A stretch of DNA of 64,000 bases from Streptomyces sp. NBC_00654 (lineage in GTDB: Bacteria; Actinomycetota; Actinomycetes; Streptomycetales; Streptomycetaceae), in assembly GCF_026341775.1 (NCBI RefSeq), contig NZ_JAPEOB010000002.1:620001-684000 (forward strand). Reading direction: 5' to 3'. The notes below the pieces were generated by a model. It saw only the letters and a list, made by a program, of their open reading frames with translations. It did no database searches and had not been told where the DNA came from. This document shows, one piece after another, positions 16,443 to 25,759 of this stretch (position 1 is the first letter of the stretch; each line of letters begins with the position of its first letter). The translations under genes were made by a program, and so were the position numbers.

Positions 16443-17830
16443 TGCGCACCGACCTGCTCGCCGAGTCCATCGCCGGTCTGGACGAGGCACTGACCGCCGT
16501 CGACTCCTTCGACCGGGCCCTGGTCGCGGGCCTCCTCCGCCCCCGGCCGGCCGAGGCCGCCGGACTGGCGGACATCGCCCGGGCGGTCGCCGGGACACCG
16601 CTGGCCGCCAGGGTCACCGAAGCGGCGGAGAAGGCCGCGGCCGGAGCGGCGGGCGAGGACCACTTCGTCGCCCTCGCCGCCGCCCGCACCGCGCTGCTCG
16701 GCTCCGTCCACGACGCGCTGATGGACCGCGTCGAGGAGGCGACCGGCCGGTCGCGCGGCGAGGGAACCGTGCCGGCGCCCGGCGCGCGTCAGGAGACGAA
16801 CCTGCTCGTCGCGGCCCGGTCCTGGCTGTCCGATCTGGCGCGCGCCGGGTGGCGGGGTATCGACCACGACCTGGTGTCCGGGGCGGCGCCGGTCGTCTCC
16901 GCGATGCTTCCGGACCCGGCCCTGCGCCGCCCGGCCGCGCTCCTCGACGGCTTCGCCGCCGAACTCGCCGCCTCCTGCCCCGGCGCGGCGCTGGACCGGA
17001 TTCCGGCACGCCGCTGGGCCGACCTGTGGTCACGCGCGATGCTGCTGACCCTGCCGGGTGCCGCCGGCGTACCGATGACCGGTCCGGCCACCGGCCGCCT
17101 CCTGCCCCTCGGCGTGGATGTGCACGAGCACCCCACCGCCGTACAGGCCCAGGTGCACGCGGTGTTCGAGCCGGCGGACGGCACGGCACCCCGGCTGGTG
17201 CGTGCCTCCGTATCGGTGCCGAAGCCCGACACGGTCCTCGGAGCCGGTCTCTGGCAGTTGCTCCGCCCGCACATGTCACTTCTCGCGGCCTTGGGCGAAG
17301 GCCTCTCGATGCACCTGACCGGCATGCCGCTCACCGCCGAGGGAGACCTCCTCTGGAGCGACGCGCACGCGCGCCGGGGCGAGCCCGCCGACGCGCTCAC
17401 CACGGCCCGGGTGGCGCTGCCCACCGCGACCGCTTCGCCGACCGCCCCTCTGGACCGGCACCCGGCACGCATCGCTGTGCCCGTCTTCCTGGAGGGGTAC
17501 GAGGCGCGGACCGACGGGGAGAAGCTGACCTTCACCGTCGCCGGGTACGGCCTGGCCGTCGACACCGACCGCGTGCCTGCCGCCGGACCGCTCACCCCCG
17601 AGGCCGTGGCGGCGTCGAAGGCATGCGTCGGACTGCTGCGCTGGGACGACGGAACGTACAGCGTGCAGCCGCTCGCCGTCGAGACGCTCGTACGGAAGAA
17701 GGCCGTCGCGGTTCACGCCGGGGCCTGGGCCGGGGGCACCGCCGACAAGGCGGGAGCCAGGGCCGAGAAGGCCGCGACCGATGCCGCCGCGGTACTGCGC
17801 GAGCGCGCCGGAAGGCTGTTGCGGAAATGA
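16442..17830 (+). CDS. Hypothetical protein of the SWIM-vWA-MoxR operon
   Basis: A 462-aa protein with a helical Ala-rich N terminus (residues 1-130), a central alpha/beta part ('RLLPLGVDVHEHPTAVQAQV', 'APRLVRASVSVPKPD') and a C-terminal helix of alternating Ala/Lys ('ADKAGARAEKAATDAA'). No catalytic motif is recognised. Its start overlaps the SWIM gene's stop and its stop overlaps the vWA start (ATGA), so it is made together with them. I infer it is the second half of a split YehQ-like protein, since E. coli YehQ (about 600 aa) equals this gene plus the SWIM gene in length. Confidence 0.8.
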   Translation: MRTDLLAESIAGLDEALTAVDSFDRALVAGLLRPRPAEAAGLADIARAVAGTPLAARVTEAAEKAAAGAAGEDHFVALAAARTALLGSVHDALMDRVEEATGRSRGEGTVPAPGARQETNLLVAARSWLSDLARAGWRGIDHDLVSGAAPVVSAMLPDPALRRPAALLDGFAAELAASCPGAALDRIPARRWADLWSRAMLLTLPGAAGVPMTGPATGRLLPLGVDVHEHPTAVQAQVHAVFEPADGTAPRLVRASVSVPKPDTVLGAGLWQLLRPHMSLLAALGEGLSMHLTGMPLTAEGDLLWSDAHARRGEPADALTTARVALPTATASPTAPLDRHPARIAVPVFLEGYEARTDGEKLTFTVAGYGLAVDTDRVPAAGPLTPEAVAASKACVGLLRWDDGTYSVQPLAVETLVRKKAVAVHAGAWAGGTADKAGARAEKAATDAAAVLRERAGRLLRK

Positions 17831-19254
17831 CGGAACAGGATCCCGGGGTGAGTGCCCACGACAACCGGCGACAGGTTCTCTACTGGCGGCTCCTCGCCAG
17901 GCTCTTCGACCCCGAGGAGCAGGCGACGCTGGAGTCGTCGAGCCTCGCGGTCGTCGAGAACATGGACCTGCCCGCCGCGCTGCTGGACCCGCAGGCGTCC
18001 GTGGGCGCGATCGTGCAGCGCCACCCCGAGCTGGCCGACGAGTTCGACGGGCTGATGGTGCCCGCACCCGGGAGCGCCGCGGACGGCGGCCCGGGGGACG
18101 AGGGACGTGACCGCGCCGCCGAGGTACGGCGCGCGGCGCTGGTGTCGAAGGTGCTGCTCAATGTCTTCGCCCCCGGCTCCGGAACGGTCACCGCCGGGCA
18201 GTTGTCGCGCTGGCAGTCCGACGCGGGCTGGCTGGAGCGTGCGCTGGGCTGTGAGCCGGGCGGGCTGCGCGGCGGCCGGCCGGCGGGGGGCGCGGTGGGC
18301 CACGGCGTGGGACCGCACGGGTCCGGGAGCCGCAGGGCGGCACCCGATCTCAGCCGCTTGATTCCCGCCCTCGGCCCGGAGCTCGGTGCCATCGAGGCCG
18401 ACCTCGTCAAGCGGATGCGCCTTCGTGAGGTGCTCGCCGATCCGCGGCTCGCCGCGCAGCTGACGCCGAGCATGTCGCTGATCGAGCAGTTGCTGCGCGA
18501 CAAGGACAACCTGTCCGGTGTGGCCCTGGCCAACGCCAAGGCCCTGATCCGCCGTTTCGTCGATGAAGTCGCCGAGGTGCTGCGTACGCAGGTGGAGAGA
18601 ACGACGGTCGGCGCGCTGGACCGCTCGGTGCCGCCCAAGCGGGTCTTCCGCAACCTGGACATCGACCGCACGATCTGGAAGAACCTCACCAACTGGAGCC
18701 CCGAGGAGGAGCGGCTGTACGTCGACCGCCTCCACTACCGCCACACCGCCCGCAGGACGACGCCCCAGCGGCTGATCGTGGTCGTCGACCAGTCGGGCTC
18801 CATGGTCGACTCGATGGTCAACTGCACGATCCTGGCCTCGATCTTCGCCGGGCTGCCCAAGGTCGACGTCCACCTCATCGCGTACGACACCCGGGCGCTC
18901 GACCTCACGCCGTGGGTGCACGACCCCTTCGAGACCCTGCTGCGCACCCGTCTCGGTGGAGGCAACGACGGCATGGTCGCCATGTCGCTCACCCAGCCCA
19001 AGATCGCCGAGCCCCGTAACACCGTCGTGGTGTGGATCTCGGACTTCTACGAGACACGCGTTGAACAACTGTTCGAGAACATGGCCGCCATCCACCGCTC
19101 GGGGGCCAGGTTCATCCCCGTCGGATCGGTGAACAGTGCCGGCCGCGGCAGCGTCAACCCGTGGTTCCGGGAGCGCTTCAAGGATCTCGGCACGCCGGTG
19201 CTCTCCGGCCACATTCGCAAGCTTGTTCATGAGCTCAAGACTTTTCTCGCTTAA
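17827..19254 (+). CDS. vWA-domain protein with MIDAS motif (YehP-like)
   Basis: The 475-aa protein has a helical N-terminal region (1-310) and a von Willebrand A domain from about 315. The MIDAS motif is intact: 'VVVDQSGSM' (Asp321, Ser323, Ser325), 'RLGGGNDG' supplying the Thr-loop region and 'VWISDFYE' (Asp406). vWA proteins pair with MoxR AAA+ ATPases as metal-dependent adaptors that recruit a client. The MoxR gene is the next one downstream, 20 bp away. The start ATG overlaps the preceding stop by ATGA. This is the Streptomyces counterpart of E. coli YehP in gene order. Confidence 0.92.
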   Translation: MTEQDPGVSAHDNRRQVLYWRLLARLFDPEEQATLESSSLAVVENMDLPAALLDPQASVGAIVQRHPELADEFDGLMVPAPGSAADGGPGDEGRDRAAEVRRAALVSKVLLNVFAPGSGTVTAGQLSRWQSDAGWLERALGCEPGGLRGGRPAGGAVGHGVGPHGSGSRRAAPDLSRLIPALGPELGAIEADLVKRMRLREVLADPRLAAQLTPSMSLIEQLLRDKDNLSGVALANAKALIRRFVDEVAEVLRTQVERTTVGALDRSVPPKRVFRNLDIDRTIWKNLTNWSPEEERLYVDRLHYRHTARRTTPQRLIVVVDQSGSMVDSMVNCTILASIFAGLPKVDVHLIAYDTRALDLTPWVHDPFETLLRTRLGGGNDGMVAMSLTQPKIAEPRNTVVVWISDFYETRVEQLFENMAAIHRSGARFIPVGSVNSAGRGSVNPWFRERFKDLGTPVLSGHIRKLVHELKTFLA

Positions 19255-19274
19255 GACTTAAGAAAGGCCCCGAT

Positions 19275-20387
19275 ATGTCCGACCTGTTGCGCGCCCCCGC
19301 CGAGATCAAGTACGCGGAGGAGCTGGACTGGCTGGAGTCGGTCGACGACGGCCCCAAGCCGTTCTCCTGGCGCCTCTCCCCGAAGATGGTCCGTCTGTTC
19401 ATCCTGGGGTCGGAGCGCTCCGACGGCCTCGACCGGGAGATCCCGCAGAAGTGGTTCGGCGACCGCAGTTTCGTCGAGCGCTCCATTGTCACTCTGGCGT
19501 CCGACCGCGGCCTGCTGCTGATCGGTGATCCGGGAACGGGCAAGAGCTGGCTGGCCGAGTTGCTGTCCGCCGCGATAAGCCGCAACTCCACCCTGGTGGT
19601 GCAGGGCACGGCCGGCACCACCGAGGACCACATCAAGTACTCGTGGAACGTGTCCATGGTGATCGCCAAGGGCCAGTCACGGGAGTCGATGATCCCCTCG
19701 CCGATCATGACCGCGATGGAGTCCGGAGCCATCGGCCGCTTCGAGGAACTGACCCGCTCCACGAGTGATGTCCAGGACGCGCTGATCTCGATCCTGTCGG
19801 AGAAGTACGTCTCCGTCCCGGAGCTGGACAGCGACAACATCGTCTTCGCCAAGCCCGGTTTCTCCGTGATCGCCACGGCCAACAGCCGCGACCGGGGCGT
19901 CAACGACCTCTCGTCCGCGCTCAAACGCCGCTTCAACTTCGTCCGCATCCCTGTCGTGACGAACAGGAAGGCCGAGGCGGAGATCGTCCGTTTCCGCACC
20001 GAGGAGCTGCTGCGCCGCCACCGGATCGAGCTGGATGTGCCGCCGACGCTGCTGGATGTACTGCTGCAGAGCTTCGCCGATCTGCGCGCCTCCGCCGCCG
20101 CGGCGGGCAGCGACGACGAGAAGCTGGAGTCCGCGCTGTCGAGCGCCGAGCAGATCGGTGTGCTGGAGGACGCGATCCTGCACAGCAACTTCTTCGGCGA
20201 ACACACGCTGACCGCCCGTGCCCTCGCCTCGTCACTCGTCGGCTCCCTGGCGCGGCGCGAGCCGGAGGACCTGGCGATCCTCAACAAGTACCTGCACGGC
20301 GTCGTCGAGCCGCGCAGCAAGGAGGAGGGCGGGTCCTGGCCGGAGTTCCTGGAGGGCGGCCGCGACGCGATCGCCACCCTGTCATGA
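19275..20387 (+). CDS. MoxR-type AAA+ ATPase (YehL-like)
   Basis: The 370-aa protein shows Walker A 'GDPGTGKS' (residues 84-91), a degenerate Walker B region 'GRFEELTRS' (Glu157, Glu158), sensor 1 Asn203 in 'IATANSRDRG' and an arginine-finger region 'ALKRRFNF' (Arg218/219). MoxR ATPases are hexameric chaperones that remodel a target with a vWA partner, which is encoded just upstream. A GAAAGG site lies 7 nt before the ATG. Its stop overlaps the DUF5682 start (ATGA). Order vWA-MoxR-DUF5682 matches yehP/yehL/yehM, so it probably acts as motor of this complex. Confidence 0.93.
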   Translation: MSDLLRAPAEIKYAEELDWLESVDDGPKPFSWRLSPKMVRLFILGSERSDGLDREIPQKWFGDRSFVERSIVTLASDRGLLLIGDPGTGKSWLAELLSAAISRNSTLVVQGTAGTTEDHIKYSWNVSMVIAKGQSRESMIPSPIMTAMESGAIGRFEELTRSTSDVQDALISILSEKYVSVPELDSDNIVFAKPGFSVIATANSRDRGVNDLSSALKRRFNFVRIPVVTNRKAEAEIVRFRTEELLRRHRIELDVPPTLLDVLLQSFADLRASAAAAGSDDEKLESALSSAEQIGVLEDAILHSNFFGEHTLTARALASSLVGSLARREPEDLAILNKYLHGVVEPRSKEEGGSWPEFLEGGRDAIATLS

Positions 20388-23185
20388 GCACCGCGCCCGA
20401 AGGGTCGGCCTTCCACGCGCTGCGCGCGCAGTTGGAGGAGGCCGCCTCCGTGTTCGCCGACGGGCCCGACGCGCTGGAGGGCATCCTGCTCGGCATGGTC
20501 GACGACGTCGACCGCGCGGTGCGCGAACCGCTGGAGATCTTCCCCGTCTGCCATCACTCACCCGCCTCGGCGATCGCGATGGCGCGGCGGCTGCGGGAGA
20601 AGCAGCCGAAGGTCGTCTATCTGGAGCTGTGCGAGGACATGGCGCCGCTCCTGCCCGAGCTGCGCAACTGCCGGCTCCCGGTGGCGGTGCAGGCGTTCGC
20701 CAGCGAGGTCCAGGGCTTCCCGGCGGAATGGGCGCCGCTGTCCGTCGTCGCTCCGATCACCGAGGCGTCGGCGGAGTACCAGGCGATCGCGTACGCGCTG
20801 GACACACCGGGCGTCGAGCTGGTCCTCGTCGACCGCTCCTCGGACCATGTGTTCCAGTGGCAGACTCAGGGCACCGGGTCCGCCGAACCGGCCGCCGGTC
20901 CCGACGCGCCGCCCGCCGAGGAGGAGGCCGCGCTGCACGGCGACGCGGTCGGTGTGGAGATCGGCGACCTGCGGCCGCGCTTCGCCGAACTGGAGGAACA
21001 CCTGCTGCACCACGGACGGGTGCGGCACTGGTCGGAGTGGTGGCACCAGTACGTCGAACTCCCCCTGGGCGACAGCGATCACGACACCTACCGGCAGGTC
21101 ATGCTCCTGATCGGCAGCCTGTTCCGACGGCTGGCGCCCGGTGATCCCGAGCGGGCCGGCACGGACGAGGACCGTGAGCGCTACATGTGGACCCGGATGC
21201 GCGAACACCTCGCCGCGTCCGGTACCGACCCCGCGGACTGCCTCTACGTCTGCGGCGCCTTCCACGCGGCGAGCCGGGTCGCGGAGTTCGGCGTCCACGG
21301 CACCGACACGTTCGAGATCAGCCCGCCCGGCGCGAGCACCTGGCAGCACGGCCTGATCCCCTCCAGTCACGCGGCCATCGAGGCGCAGTTCGGCCTTGCC
21401 GCCGGTTCGGTGTCCATCGCCGCGGCCCAGTGGGCGACGAACCTCAAGCGCGCGAAGGTACGGCCGTTCCGGCTCGTGGGGCAGGCGGGTACGAAGAAGG
21501 CGTCGAAGCCCGGCAGGCCCGCGGCGCAGCCCGTCCCCCCGGCGGCGGAAGCGCCCTCGGACAGGCTCACCGGTTTTCTGCGGCGTCCGCCCGCCCTGGA
21601 CCACCTGGACGAGAGCGAACTCCTCGGCTGGTCGGTGGAGATCGTGCGCGCCGCGCGCCGCAACGGCTACCTCGCCTCCACCGCCGACGCCATCGCCGTG
21701 TTCGAGACATCGATCCTGCTGGCCGGGATGCGCGACCGGGCCAGGCCCACGCCGTACGACTTCCAGGACGCGGCGATCACCTGTATCGAGAAGGACGCCG
21801 TGCCGGGCCGGCGCGATGTGCGCCGGCTCGTGGAGATCATGATGGGCGGCGACCGCGTCGGCCAGGTCGGCTACGACGCGCTGCCGCCCCTGGCCCGCGA
21901 CGTCCACGACCGGCTCGCGCCGCTGGATCTCAAGCTCCAGCAGCGTGGTGTGCAACGGGCGTTGCTCGACATGGCGTCCCGGCCCGAACTGGAGCGGTGC
22001 TCCGACGTTCTGTGGATGCTGCGCCGGCTGCTGCCGCAGAACGCCGCGCGGCCGATCATGGGTGAGCGGAAGCTCGGGGAGCGGCCGATCCAGGAGTCCT
22101 GGGACCTGGCGCTGGGCACCCATCAGCGGGCCCTCATCGAGCTCGGCTACGAGGGTGTCAGCATCGAGCAGGTCCTGGAGCAGCGTCTGCGGCGCACCGT
22201 GTACGGCCCGCACGCCACCGCGGCGACCGCCCTCCAGGCCGTCGAGGACGCGACGTTGTATCTGCGCAGCCGTCGCCTGGCCGACGAGCTGGGCACGCGC
22301 GCCCTGGAGATCCTGACGACCGAGCGCGGCGTGGACGGCGCGCCGGAGGTGCTGCGCCGGGTGCGCCGGCTCCTGGCGTACTACCGGACCGCCGAACCGG
22401 TGCTGCCGCCGTGGATCGAGTCCTTCGTCAAGGCCGGTTACGCGCACTACTGCACCCTGCTGCCGACGGCGTTCACGGACGAGGACGCGACCGTCCGTCA
22501 GGTCGCCGCGATGCTGGGCTTCCTGTTCAGCATGGAGAATCTGGCGCTGTCGCTCGGCTGCGACCGAACCCAGCTGGAGCTGGCGGTCGCACAGGCGCAT
22601 CCGCAGGAGCAGGCCAAGGTGGCGCTGCTGTGGGCAGCTCAGACGCATCTGGGGCAGCTGTCCCGGGCGAGCCTTCGGACGCGCTGCGAGGACATGCTGG
22701 GCAACCCCCTGGTGGTGTCCGCCTATCCGCGCTATCTCAGCGGCTTCCTCCATGCGCTGGAACCGGTGCCGCAGCTGTCGGACTTCGTCGTGGAGCGGGT
22801 GTCGAGCGCGTTCGCACGCCTGCCGGATCCGGTGCTGCTGCCGTGGCTGCCGACCCTGATCAGCACCTTGCGCGCCGACGGCGCGGAGCTGGCTCCCCTG
22901 CTGATCCGCGAGGCGGGGCGGATCTTCCCGGGCCGGCTCGCGGCGCTGGACGCATGGGTGCCGCCCTGGCTGGACCAGTCTGCCGACGAGGCTGTGCGCC
23001 CCGCGCCCGGCACCGGCACCGGCGTGCTGCTCGCCGCTCACCCGGCGGCCTGCGACGCGGTGGCCGCCCTGCTGGGCTGCGACGGAGTGTGGGAGACACC
23101 CGGTTCCACCGCGTCCGGCGCGATGCTCACCGGCCGCCACCCCGCGACGGCGGAAGCTCTGGAGGCGCTGTTGACCGGCCGCTGA
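20384..23185 (+). CDS. DUF5682-family protein (YehM-like)
   Basis: The 933-aa protein begins with a domain containing 'FPVCHHSPASAIAMARRL' (His57, His58) and 'VVYLELCEDM', then 'YVCGAFHAASRVAEFG' near residue 290. These are typical of DUF5682 and recall the Tiki/TraB-like hydrolase-fold superfamily, although I cannot confirm an active site. From about residue 400 it is almost all helical, HEAT/TPR-like, with no recognised motif. It is the largest protein of the operon and is co-translated with MoxR. It may be the client or effector remodelled by the MoxR-vWA pair. A perfect hairpin follows at 23246-23276. Confidence 0.9.
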   Translation: MSTAPEGSAFHALRAQLEEAASVFADGPDALEGILLGMVDDVDRAVREPLEIFPVCHHSPASAIAMARRLREKQPKVVYLELCEDMAPLLPELRNCRLPVAVQAFASEVQGFPAEWAPLSVVAPITEASAEYQAIAYALDTPGVELVLVDRSSDHVFQWQTQGTGSAEPAAGPDAPPAEEEAALHGDAVGVEIGDLRPRFAELEEHLLHHGRVRHWSEWWHQYVELPLGDSDHDTYRQVMLLIGSLFRRLAPGDPERAGTDEDRERYMWTRMREHLAASGTDPADCLYVCGAFHAASRVAEFGVHGTDTFEISPPGASTWQHGLIPSSHAAIEAQFGLAAGSVSIAAAQWATNLKRAKVRPFRLVGQAGTKKASKPGRPAAQPVPPAAEAPSDRLTGFLRRPPALDHLDESELLGWSVEIVRAARRNGYLASTADAIAVFETSILLAGMRDRARPTPYDFQDAAITCIEKDAVPGRRDVRRLVEIMMGGDRVGQVGYDALPPLARDVHDRLAPLDLKLQQRGVQRALLDMASRPELERCSDVLWMLRRLLPQNAARPIMGERKLGERPIQESWDLALGTHQRALIELGYEGVSIEQVLEQRLRRTVYGPHATAATALQAVEDATLYLRSRRLADELGTRALEILTTERGVDGAPEVLRRVRRLLAYYRTAEPVLPPWIESFVKAGYAHYCTLLPTAFTDEDATVRQVAAMLGFLFSMENLALSLGCDRTQLELAVAQAHPQEQAKVALLWAAQTHLGQLSRASLRTRCEDMLGNPLVVSAYPRYLSGFLHALEPVPQLSDFVVERVSSAFARLPDPVLLPWLPTLISTLRADGAELAPLLIREAGRIFPGRLAALDAWVPPWLDQSADEAVRPAPGTGTGVLLAAHPAACDAVAALLGCDGVWETPGSTASGAMLTGRHPATAEALEALLTGR

Positions 23186-23245
23186 CTCCGGTGGAGGCCG
23201 GGGTCCTCGCGTGACGCAGCGGCCGGACGCGGCCGGGCGGTGGCT

Positions 23246-23276
23246 CCGGCCGTACGGGACTCGCCCGTACGGCCGG
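23246..23276 (+). terminator. Hairpin terminator of the SWIM-vWA-MoxR-DUF5682 operon
   Basis: A perfect 13-bp stem (CCGGCCGTACGGG / CCCGTACGGCCGG) with loop ACTCG lies 61 bp after the DUF5682 stop. It marks the end of the operon. Confidence 0.75.
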
Positions 23277-23393
23277 GGGGGGCCGCGGCCCGCGAGCCCT
23301 CCTGGCAACGGGCGAAAAAGCTGGGGCGCCGTCCGAGGGACCTTGCGAGGATGGCCTCTGTCCCATGCCTGAAGCGAAAGGACGTGTACGACC

Positions 23394-23804
23394 ATGGCTC
23401 GTGCCGTTACGTTGATCCGCTCCTCCGTCCTGTCCGACGTCGTCGAGTACGCCTACGCCGCCACCGCGCCCGCGGAGTCCCGGCTGATCTTCCTCGCCGG
23501 GGCGTGTCCGCTCGACGAGGACGGCTCCACGGCGGCGGTCGGGGACTACGCGGGCCAGGCGGCGAAGGCTTTCGAGAACATGCGGGCCGCTCTCGCCGCC
23601 GCCGACGCGTCTCCGCAGGACGTCATCAGTACAAGGGTCCTCGTCGCTTCCACTCGCCAGGAGGACCTGGTGACCGCGTGGGAGGTGGTCCGGGACGCGT
23701 TCGGTGACCATGACGTTCCCAGCACCCTGATGGGTGTCACGGTGCTCGGGTACGACGATCAGCTCGTCGAGATCGAGGCTGTCGCCGCCGTGATCGACGC
23801 CTGA
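23394..23804 (+). CDS. RidA/YjgF-family protein
   Basis: A 136-aa protein with the RidA fold signatures: 'IFLAGACPLDEDG' near the N terminus, 'GQAAKAFENMRAALAAADASPQDVI' and 'LVEIEAVAAV' at the C terminus. RidA proteins form trimers that hydrolyse reactive enamines/imines from PLP enzymes. The usual catalytic Arg appears within 'ISTRVLVAS' (R in 'STRV'). Length fits the family. No operon partner is obvious; the next gene (aph) starts 76 bp downstream on the same strand. Confidence 0.88.
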   Translation: MARAVTLIRSSVLSDVVEYAYAATAPAESRLIFLAGACPLDEDGSTAAVGDYAGQAAKAFENMRAALAAADASPQDVISTRVLVASTRQEDLVTAWEVVRDAFGDHDVPSTLMGVTVLGYDDQLVEIEAVAAVIDA

Positions 23805-23880
23805 TGCCCAGGAGAACCTCTGCCTCCGAAGCCGGATACGCGCGGTTTCCCGCTGCCTCCGGCGGCCTCGGTCGCGCTTC

Positions 23881-24696
23881 GTGGGGATGGTCGATGTGAT
23901 CGGTCCGTCATTCGGAGAGCTGCTGCGGGAGGGCGGCTGGGAGCCCGTCACGGCCGGTGAGTCCGACGCCGCTGTCTTTCGTTCGGCGGATGGCTCACGG
24001 TTCGCCAAGTGTGTCCCGGCGGACCGTGCGACCCCGTTGGCGGAGGAACGGGACCGTGTCGAATGGCTGAGCCGGCAGGGCGTTCCAGGTCCACGCGTGC
24101 TCGACTGGCGCGTCACTCCCGACGGGTCCTGCCTGGTCACCAGTGCCGTCGTGGGGGTCACCGCCGATCGTGTCCCGGCTCCGGAACTCCGGGCGGCATG
24201 GGGTTCGATCGCTGATGCGGTGCGCCGTCTGCACGGGTTGCCCCTACGGGGGTGCCCGTTCACCCGTGACCTCGCGCGGATGTTCGCGCGGGCCCGCGAT
24301 GTCGTCGCGAGAGGTGCGGTCGATCCGGAGTTCCTGCCGGAGGACCAGCGGCGGACTCCCCCCGCGGAACTGCTCGCGCGCCTCGTCCCCGAACTCGACC
24401 GGCGCCTGGCCCAGGAGGCCGCCGAGGCCGTCGTCTGTCACGGGGACCTGTGCCTGCCCAACATCATCCTCGATCCGGAGACGATGGATGTGGCGGGCTT
24501 CATCGATCTCGGCCGCCTGGGAGCGGCCGACCCGTACGCCGACATCGCGCTGCTTCTCGCCAACTCCCGGGAGACCTGGACCGACGCCCGGCAGGCGCGC
24601 TCCGCGGACGACGCGTTCGCCGACCGGTACGGCATCGCGCTCGACCGGGACCGTGAACGGTTCTATCTCCATCTCGACCCGCTCACCTGGGGGTAG
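23881..24696 (+). CDS. aph(3''): APH(3'')-type aminoglycoside phosphotransferase
   Basis: The 271-aa protein closely resembles streptomycin 3''-kinases (StrA/AphE type). It has the kinase-like catalytic loop 'VVCHGDLCLPNIILDP' (about residues 184-199), the metal-binding 'GFIDLGRLGAADPYADIALL' and the typical C-terminal end 'RFYLHLDPLTWG'. These enzymes use ATP to phosphorylate the 3''-OH of streptomycin. GTG 23881 and ATG 23887 are both possible starts; no clear ribosome site is visible. The gene is intact. There is no streptomycin gene cluster around it, so it is either intrinsic resistance or a kinase for another substrate. Confidence 0.9.
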   Translation: MGMVDVIGPSFGELLREGGWEPVTAGESDAAVFRSADGSRFAKCVPADRATPLAEERDRVEWLSRQGVPGPRVLDWRVTPDGSCLVTSAVVGVTADRVPAPELRAAWGSIADAVRRLHGLPLRGCPFTRDLARMFARARDVVARGAVDPEFLPEDQRRTPPAELLARLVPELDRRLAQEAAEAVVCHGDLCLPNIILDPETMDVAGFIDLGRLGAADPYADIALLLANSRETWTDARQARSADDAFADRYGIALDRDRERFYLHLDPLTWG

Positions 24697-25056
24697 GCGA
24701 TGTCCACCGCGTCGCGGACCGATGCCCCACACATGATGAGCCCCCTGGCGTCGGTCCGCTGCTGACCGGCGCCCGTCACGGGATCCGCGCGCTCACCTGG
24801 AAGGAGTGGAGGCGCGGGGCAGGGACGGCGGGCAGCCGATGAGGTGACGCCCGGTCCCTCCGCCCGCGCGTCACCGCGCGGGTTCCGTCCGGCGCGAGAA
24901 GGTGAACGGGCTGCGCCCAGGTCCGAGTCCCCTGTTTGGCGCCAGCCCCCCGAGGTTCCCGGGCCGACGCCGTCACGCCGCCCGCCCGGGAGCCTCGGCA
25001 CCCCCGCGGCAGGCGGATCCGGGGCCGCGGGGGAAGCCTCTCCGGACAGGCGGGGA
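24697..25056. other. Intergenic gap between convergent genes, no gene seen
   Basis: These 360 bases lie between the aph stop and the end of a minus-strand DinB gene. Several frames are open but none has a supported start or a protein-like composition. No strong hairpin was found by eye. Confidence 0.45.
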
Positions 25057-25584
25057 TCAGCCGGTGGACACCGCCCGCAGGAGCCGGAGTTGGCCGATCT
25101 CGGCCACGTTCTTCATCAACTCGGCGTTCACCCAGGCCACCGTGTGCACGACGGTGTGGGCGGGGTCGTCGTGCCAGGAGAACGGGGCGACGGCATCCAG
25201 GTCGGCGTCCGTGAGCCGTTCCAGCACCGACAGCCAGTCCGTACGCAGATCACGCAGCCACGCGATGGCGGCCTCTCCGTCACCGGGCCAGGTGATCTCT
25301 TCCCGCTCCCTCGGCACCCGCCCCTGGAGGTGGTCGATGGTCACGCTCCACCACCAGCCGATATGCCAGCTGACCCAGCCCGACGTCGGGACCGGAACAG
25401 GCGTGGGCTCACTCTCGGCCCAGTCCGGCACCCATGTTCCGTCACTGCCGCGGCGTACCGTCCAGCAGAGCTCGGCGGGCTCCCACAGAAAGTCCTCGGG
25501 CTCCAGCCGGTCCAGGTGATAGTCGAACAACGACCAGGTCAAGTCGAATTGCCAGCGCAGCAGTTCACATCGAGAGGCGTTCAC
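25057..25584 (-). CDS. DinB-superfamily protein
   Basis: Read from the GTG at 25584 (AGGG 9 nt upstream), the protein is 175 aa. It has Trp-rich DinB features: 'SGWVSWHIGWWWSVTIDHL' with the first His, and 'PAHTVVHTVAWVNAELMKNVAEIG' with the second His pair. The frame stays open far upstream, but that part is unrelated Arg/Thr-rich sequence overlapping the divergent esterase gene. DinB proteins are four-helix metal-dependent thiol transferases or hydrolases; the substrate is unknown. It differs from the DUF664-type DinB proteins elsewhere in the window and more closely resembles DinB_2-type proteins. Confidence 0.82.
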   Translation of the reverse strand: MNASRCELLRWQFDLTWSLFDYHLDRLEPEDFLWEPAELCWTVRRGSDGTWVPDWAESEPTPVPVPTSGWVSWHIGWWWSVTIDHLQGRVPREREEITWPGDGEAAIAWLRDLRTDWLSVLERLTDADLDAVAPFSWHDDPAHTVVHTVAWVNAELMKNVAEIGQLRLLRAVSTG

Positions 25585-25759
25585 CCGCCAACCCTGACAC
25601 AGCGCACCGCGCCGATCCCCTGCGCAGCGGGGACGACATTCAGGTGATATCCCGCCGCCGTCGTGGAGCGGGAGGGCAAACCGGCCGATCACACCACAAG
25701 GAACCATCCTTGCGGTGCGCTCGGATGCCTTCAGATCCTCCCGAAGGAGAAGTCCGGAC

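Noticed and set aside
20558..23395. Minus-strand open frame of 945 codons
   Set aside because: Antisense shadow of the DUF5682 gene, with no family motif.
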